Positions 60,701 through 64,000 of a DNA stretch of 64,000 nucleotides are shown here, one piece after another. The translations under genes were made by a program, and so were the position numbers. Position 1 is the stretch's first letter; every line of letters starts with the position of its first letter. The stretch comes from Amyelois transitella (Eukaryota > Arthropoda > Insecta > Lepidoptera > Pyralidae), in NCBI RefSeq assembly GCF_032362555.1, contig NC_083507.1:8931001-8995000 (forward strand), in the 5' to 3' direction. Under the pieces are notes generated by a model. The model saw nothing but the letters and a program-made list of their open reading frames with translations, did not search any database and was not told where the DNA came from.

Positions 60701-60977
60701 ACTAATTTTTTTGCTTTGGTATGTTAAAGTAAGCATTATAACTGGTAAATCTGAAAACCAAGTTGCGTCAAATGAATACAACTATGCATAATAAAATTTA
60801 AAAGCTAATGTAATCAGCATGATTATTTACCCATAACTCGCGAACGCCTTCTTTTCTGGAACTCAATATAAGATGATGTCCTGTAATACACACAGTACCG
60901 TCTACGTTGTCATGATGTGGATATTTTAAAATAACTCCATCTAATTTATTTATTAAAATCAATTCAATAAATTCCAT
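54799..60977 (-). CDS. MTMR9: Myotubularin-related protein 9 (pseudophosphatase)
   Basis: This is a catalytically dead myotubularin that in animals binds and stimulates the active MTMR6/7/8 phosphoinositide 3-phosphatases on endosomal membranes. The exons I infer are 60977-60831, 60328-60075, 59923-59725, 59207-59048, 58729-58616, 57827-57706, 56975-56869, 56076-55856, 55441-55259 and 54974-54799. All have GT/AG borders and they give 560 aa (human 549, as I recall). The PH-GRAM domain (about 1-125) starts MEFIELI and has VCITGHHLILSSR and KCKDLRIFQLDI. The phosphatase-like domain (about 130-500) has GGRFPVLSYRHNNG. The P-loop position reads HGTRGEDAT (340-348), with Gly at the catalytic Cys place and Ala at the Arg place. 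WPSVAP precedes a Gln/Glu/Arg-rich coiled coil (about 505-550). The gene is divergent from the PHD-finger gene. Introns 1, 6 and 7 hold repeats. Confidence 0.95.
55725..55775 (+). repeat. Possible Helitron-like end in MTMR9 intron 8
   Basis: A gtgggtcccagctagtaccc stretch resembles the CAGCTAGTA termini elsewhere in the window. The support is weak. Confidence 0.2.
56165..56302 (+). repeat. Family B copy in MTMR9 intron 7
   Basis: It has tgctagcaacctgtcactat, ccatacagctgaatgtggcc, ttcaagactgttggctctgt and a degraded tail. It is antisense to the gene. Confidence 0.8.
56377..56645 (+). mobile_element. tRNA-derived SINE in MTMR9 intron 7
   Basis: The head has an A-box-like tgtagcgcagcgg and a B box (gttcgaatcc) followed by cggccagggc. 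The body reads tctgatttgcctgggtcttt, tttatctatataagtattta and gagttagcatctcgtaaaac. It ends gcccaatctgtgttatttgt, cccgtatgtatatttattta. The length is about 270 bp. The body is familiar from Lepidopteran SINEs. Fragments with the same end are near 24177 and 45960. Confidence 0.7.
57085..57180 (+). repeat. Retroposon remnant in MTMR9 intron 6
   Basis: ttggttaagccgtttaggcg and tgaaagcatagcagacagac are phrases common in Lepidopteran dispersed repeats. The class is unknown. Confidence 0.4.
57228..57372 (+). mobile_element. Family A LINE 3' end in MTMR9 intron 6
   Basis: One open frame reads CMKRVMNVDEAKEICRDRGK and then WKEVVSAYPSGKEA. The stop codon seen in other copies is lost here (gcgcg in place of gcgtga). 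The tail is TATGTATGTATA. Confidence 0.85.
57411..57595 (-). repeat. Family B copy facing the family A copy
   Basis: In reverse, it has gggtagacagagccaacagt, cttgaaaagactgttaggca, cttgatgacaggttgcaagc and ttagtcgccttttacgacat. Its 3' end faces the tail of the family A copy at 57228-57372, about 40 bp away. The TATG tail itself is missing. Confidence 0.85.
59551..59680. repeat. 70-bp direct tandem duplication in MTMR9 intron 3
   Basis: atagtatttt and aagaatgaacaaaacattct (from 59551) recur as atagtattta and aagagtgaacaaaacattct (from 59621). The period is exactly 70 bp. Confidence 0.8.
60629..60692 (+). repeat. Family B fragment in MTMR9 intron 1
   Basis: ctagcaacctgtcactattt, then atacagctgaatgtggcctt. 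Confidence 0.6.
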
Positions 60978-61706
60978 GGTTTTTATTCTTTTTAAATACA
61001 ATATCAACGTGTTATTTTTTTTATCGCTTTTCCAACTTTTCAACTGCTTAAGTGTCATGTGTATTGACAGATCAACAGATGATTGGCAGACCGGCATTGA
61101 CAGATGTGACACATGTTTTGATTTATGGCAACTATTATTTATAGCCCCGGGACTGCTCCGAGAAATAAAATGTTTAATTAATAGATTTATAAGAAACATA
61201 AAGTGATAGTCTGGTGTGAATTGATATGTATACCAATTTAGTCAAATGCTCTCATTAGTTTAGGATAATATCCCTAACTAAATGAATAAGAAATTAAAGT
61301 ATAGCAACATTTATCTTGTGACTTGTACTAACTTCATTTTCATTATCCTAAGCACGAGCGAGAAAGTGATAGCTATTGACAGTAAAGTTCTACCTTTTTA
61401 AGATAATGCGTGATAGCAATACATTAGTTTGTGCAAGTAAGCAAGAGATAGCAGACAAGAAGGACAAATCTTAATTTTTTGCTTTTGTCGTTGTTCACTT
61501 TAATGAAGTTAAGTTAGTCACAAGTACGATGGCGATGTTGGATTCTTCCGTTTCGTTGTTGAATATTTTCTGAGCGAATTATTACCGGTTTTAATGTTAC
61601 TTGAGGAATAATATAAATGATAAACTGTAAATTTGTTGGAAGAAATACGTGTGGTCTAATTCTAGAGTGAGATTTTATTCAAACGTGCGAGCATCGTGAA
61701 CGTGAG
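60978..61706. promoter_or_regulatory. Divergent promoter region of MTMR9 and the PHD-finger gene
   Basis: The interval holds both 5' ends. A donor-like site, cgtgag|gtgagt, at 61706/61707 probably ends a non-coding first exon of the plus-strand gene. A short upstream frame at about 61529-61573 (MAMLDSSVSLLNIF) would lie in that exon. I see no TATA box that I trust. Confidence 0.5.
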
Positions 61707-61910
61707 GTGAGTGCCATGAATGTATTTTGTATGGCTGTACTGAAAGTAGGTACCTATGTTTGTAGCTGGCTGGGTATCTCCGTTTGGGTAATGACTGGTT
61801 CCCGTCATAATCACAAGTCTATTGTTAGTTAGGCTTTGTATGATAGTGTATTTTAATGTATTTGTTTATTAAAGGTCAGACTAAAAATATCAGGTAATCT
61901 ATCGCAGGTG

Positions 61911-64000
61911 ATGGACGAGACTACAGATCCACACATGGAGACAGACGTGTCATCCACAACTGAAGATGTACCAGAGATGCAGGAGGTGACAGGATCCAAT
62001 GGTAATGTTGTGTTGATAGTAGAGAAGATAGAAGAAGAACATGTGGAATCCAGTCCTAAAACCGATGAGAAACCAATGCAGGTGAGCGAAACAGGCTCCC
62101 CAAATAAATCAGATAAGCTAAACTTGTCACCGCAGAAGGAAGCATCACCTTTGCCTACAAATACCACTAATAAATCCCCCTTGGTCAAGAAAATTGTATT
62201 GAAACGTCCTACTAATCCTATTCTCAATGTAGATCAGTTAAAAGCTGCAAAATTGAATAAAAATTTAGACAGTGCAGTTCCACAATCAACTATCTTGGTA
62301 CACTCTGAAGAAACTGTTGATTCATCAAGTAAAATTGATGATCACAAGTCTCCACACAAAAATACTTCAGATGTCACAAATAAATCCCCATTAAAAAATG
62401 TTGATGTTGAAATTACAATCAGAAAGTTTCCCTCAAATGTTCAAGCAGATTTGCAGAAATCTGCTGAGAAATCTCCTTCTAAAGAGAAATCTCCTACTAA
62501 AATTATTGCTGAAACAACCATGAATGATTCTCAGAAAACTTATAGTGCCAACAAAGAGATAAATGCTCTGAAAACTCCAGTAAAATCACCACCAAAGGAA
62601 CAGGTAGACACTCAGAAGACTCCAGTAAGAGACCAGCTAGATGTTCAAAAACCAGCTACAAAATTGCCCATAAAAGAGCTGTCAACAGAACCTTCAAAAA
62701 CACCCAAAGAAGTTGCAGAAGAAGACAATAAGACGACGAATGGAGATCATGAAGAAAGCACAAACAATCAAGAGAACAAACTGGAGAAGGAAACTGTCAT
62801 TGACAAAGACCCCTCTAATGATTCTCAGATTGAGAGTTTAGACTCTACAGAGAAAGACCCTAATAAAAGCATAAGTAGAGAACTCAAGTCACTAATCAAT
62901 TCTGCAAAAGAATCTAAAATAATAAGCGAATGTACACAACTAACAAGTAAGACTAGGAAGTCTAGAACAGCTTTAGATTCCTCAAATCCATTGAATACAT
63001 CTGTGGAAGCTGACAAGATACAAGGTTACAGAAGAGTAAGCACAAACTCCCAGAAGAGTAATTGCAGTGAAAAGTCTGAAAAGGTTGCTGTCAAGCGATC
63101 AATGCGGTCACAAAATCCAGAGTTTGTGAACAAAGTAAAACAATTCCTCAGTTCAGTGACTAAAATTCAGAAAGATACAGATGAAGAAGGCACTGATGAA
63201 GAGGTGGAAAATGTGAAGAAGAAAGAGCCACCACCAAATGAAATTAAAACCAGCACTCCTAAGAAAAAGAAATTGTCTGAAGTAGACGTAAGTAAGATTT
63301 ACTTTTACAATATACTAGGCTTTTCACTTATACATATTCATTTGTTGCTCATTTCATGGGAATAATAATTTTTCTGGGAAGCTTCTGAAGCTTCTGAATA
63401 TGTGTATGAAGTTTGGTTAAGAAGAGAAAGTATGAAAATAAATTGGTTAACAAGCACACATTCACATTTCATAAATGGAATTGTGTGTATTGATCTTTTA
63501 ATGGTGTTATTTTCAAAATGTCATTTTATGAGCAATGTGCAAAAAGGTTTTATCACTGATCTTTTTTTATAACCTTCTTCTTGTGGGTAGACTGTCATTT
63601 GTTGAATATAAAGACATTTTAACTTTGTTGACATGTCTTTGTTATATTTATTTATAATAATAATAAAATTATCAAAATACAATTATATCCCATTTCATAA
63701 TTTATAATAGAAATATTGCTTCTTGCCATGGTGAGAAACTGTACCTAACCAATTTGTTTTATTATACTTTCTTAAATTGTCACTTATTCCAATTTCTTAT
63801 ATAACAACAGACTACAGAGAAACCCAACAAACTGAGGACAGATCCTTACTGTTGGAGATGCCATTGGGCCATAGAGCAGCCAGCCAATGAAAAAGTCCAC
63901 TTGCCAATGCATTGCACCGTATGCCCAAGGGGTTTCCATTACAAGTGTTTCTCCGGAGCTGAGAGGAACAAAATCACCAATGAAAAGAACTGGGTGTGTC
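61911..64000 (+). CDS. PHD-finger chromatin reader, ZMYND8-like (PKC-binding protein 1), 5' part
   Basis: The gene is cut by the window edge. A long first coding exon (61911-63287, 459 codons) starts at an ATG placed 4 nt after an acceptor (atcgcag|GTG). It encodes an acidic, Ser/Thr/Lys-rich, disordered region with many S/T-P-basic motifs (KSPLK, KTPVK, KSPSKEKSPTK), which are likely kinase sites. After GT at 63288 and AG at 63809-63810, exon 2 (63811-64000) encodes DPYCWRCHW, then MHCTVCPRGFHYKCFSG and NWVC. These form the C4-H-C3 pattern of a PHD finger up to the seventh ligand. CW-x-CH and CP-R-x-x-H-x-KC resemble ZMYND8 more than ZMYND11. The bromo, PWWP and MYND parts expected of that family would lie outside the window. 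Other PHD proteins remain possible. Confidence 0.7.

Noticed and set aside
61853..62227. A 124-aa minus-strand frame
   Set aside because: It is antisense to the long coding exon of the PHD-finger gene.
1..64000. CRISPR arrays, operons, riboswitches or prophage
   Set aside because: The window is nuclear insect DNA with spliced genes. I saw no regularly spaced array or bacterial-type gene.

Overview
This window is nuclear DNA of an insect, almost certainly a moth or butterfly. It is AT-rich. Its genes have short introns with GT/AG borders. It is littered with decayed retroposons whose 3' tails read TATGTATG, tRNA-headed SINE remnants, Helitron-like ends (GACAGCTAGT) and MITEs typical of Lepidoptera. 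The species cannot be fixed from the sequence alone. All exon models below were built by hand from splice sites, reading phase and remembered family sequences; no search was run.

Layout. (1) 0.5-5.8 kb: a head-to-head pair, RNase H2 subunit B (RNASEH2B, minus strand, 5 exons, 312 aa) and replication factor C subunit 4 (RFC4, plus strand, 6 exons, 351 aa). They share a promoter of about 340 bp with E2F-like sites. Directly after RFC4 lie two decayed tandem copies of the end of its last exon. (2) 7.4-8.4 kb: a GC-rich block holding a clear microRNA hairpin whose 3p arm is miR-279. (3) About 8.4-54.5 kb: a 46-kb stretch in which I find no protein-coding gene. It holds scattered repeats (family A, a LINE 3' end; family B, at least 20 pieces; family C; SINEs; Helitron-like pieces; MITEs; hairpins) and several GC-rich patches that may be enhancers or non-coding exons. 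(4) 54.8-61.0 kb: MTMR9, a myotubularin-related pseudophosphatase (minus strand, 10 exons, 560 aa). (5) 61.5-64.0 kb: the start of a divergent gene for a PHD-finger chromatin protein, most like ZMYND8 (PKC-binding protein 1), cut by the window edge.

How the genes relate. RNASEH2B and RFC4 both act at replicating DNA and both connect to PCNA: RFC loads the clamp, and RNASEH2B ends in a PIP-box-like motif. Their shared promoter therefore makes functional sense. miR-279 is a conserved insect regulator of neural, circadian and border-cell programmes, and the surrounding gene desert could hold its control elements. MTMR9 and the PHD protein share a divergent intergenic region of about 0.7 kb but have no obvious common pathway.

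The most notable observations are the miR-279 locus in its gene desert, the RFC4 terminal-exon duplications, two same-orientation family B insertions ending just before RFC4 splice acceptors, a 3' tail shared between LINE-derived family A and family B, and a snap-back inverted duplication inside a LINE copy. I found no wholly new biological system.
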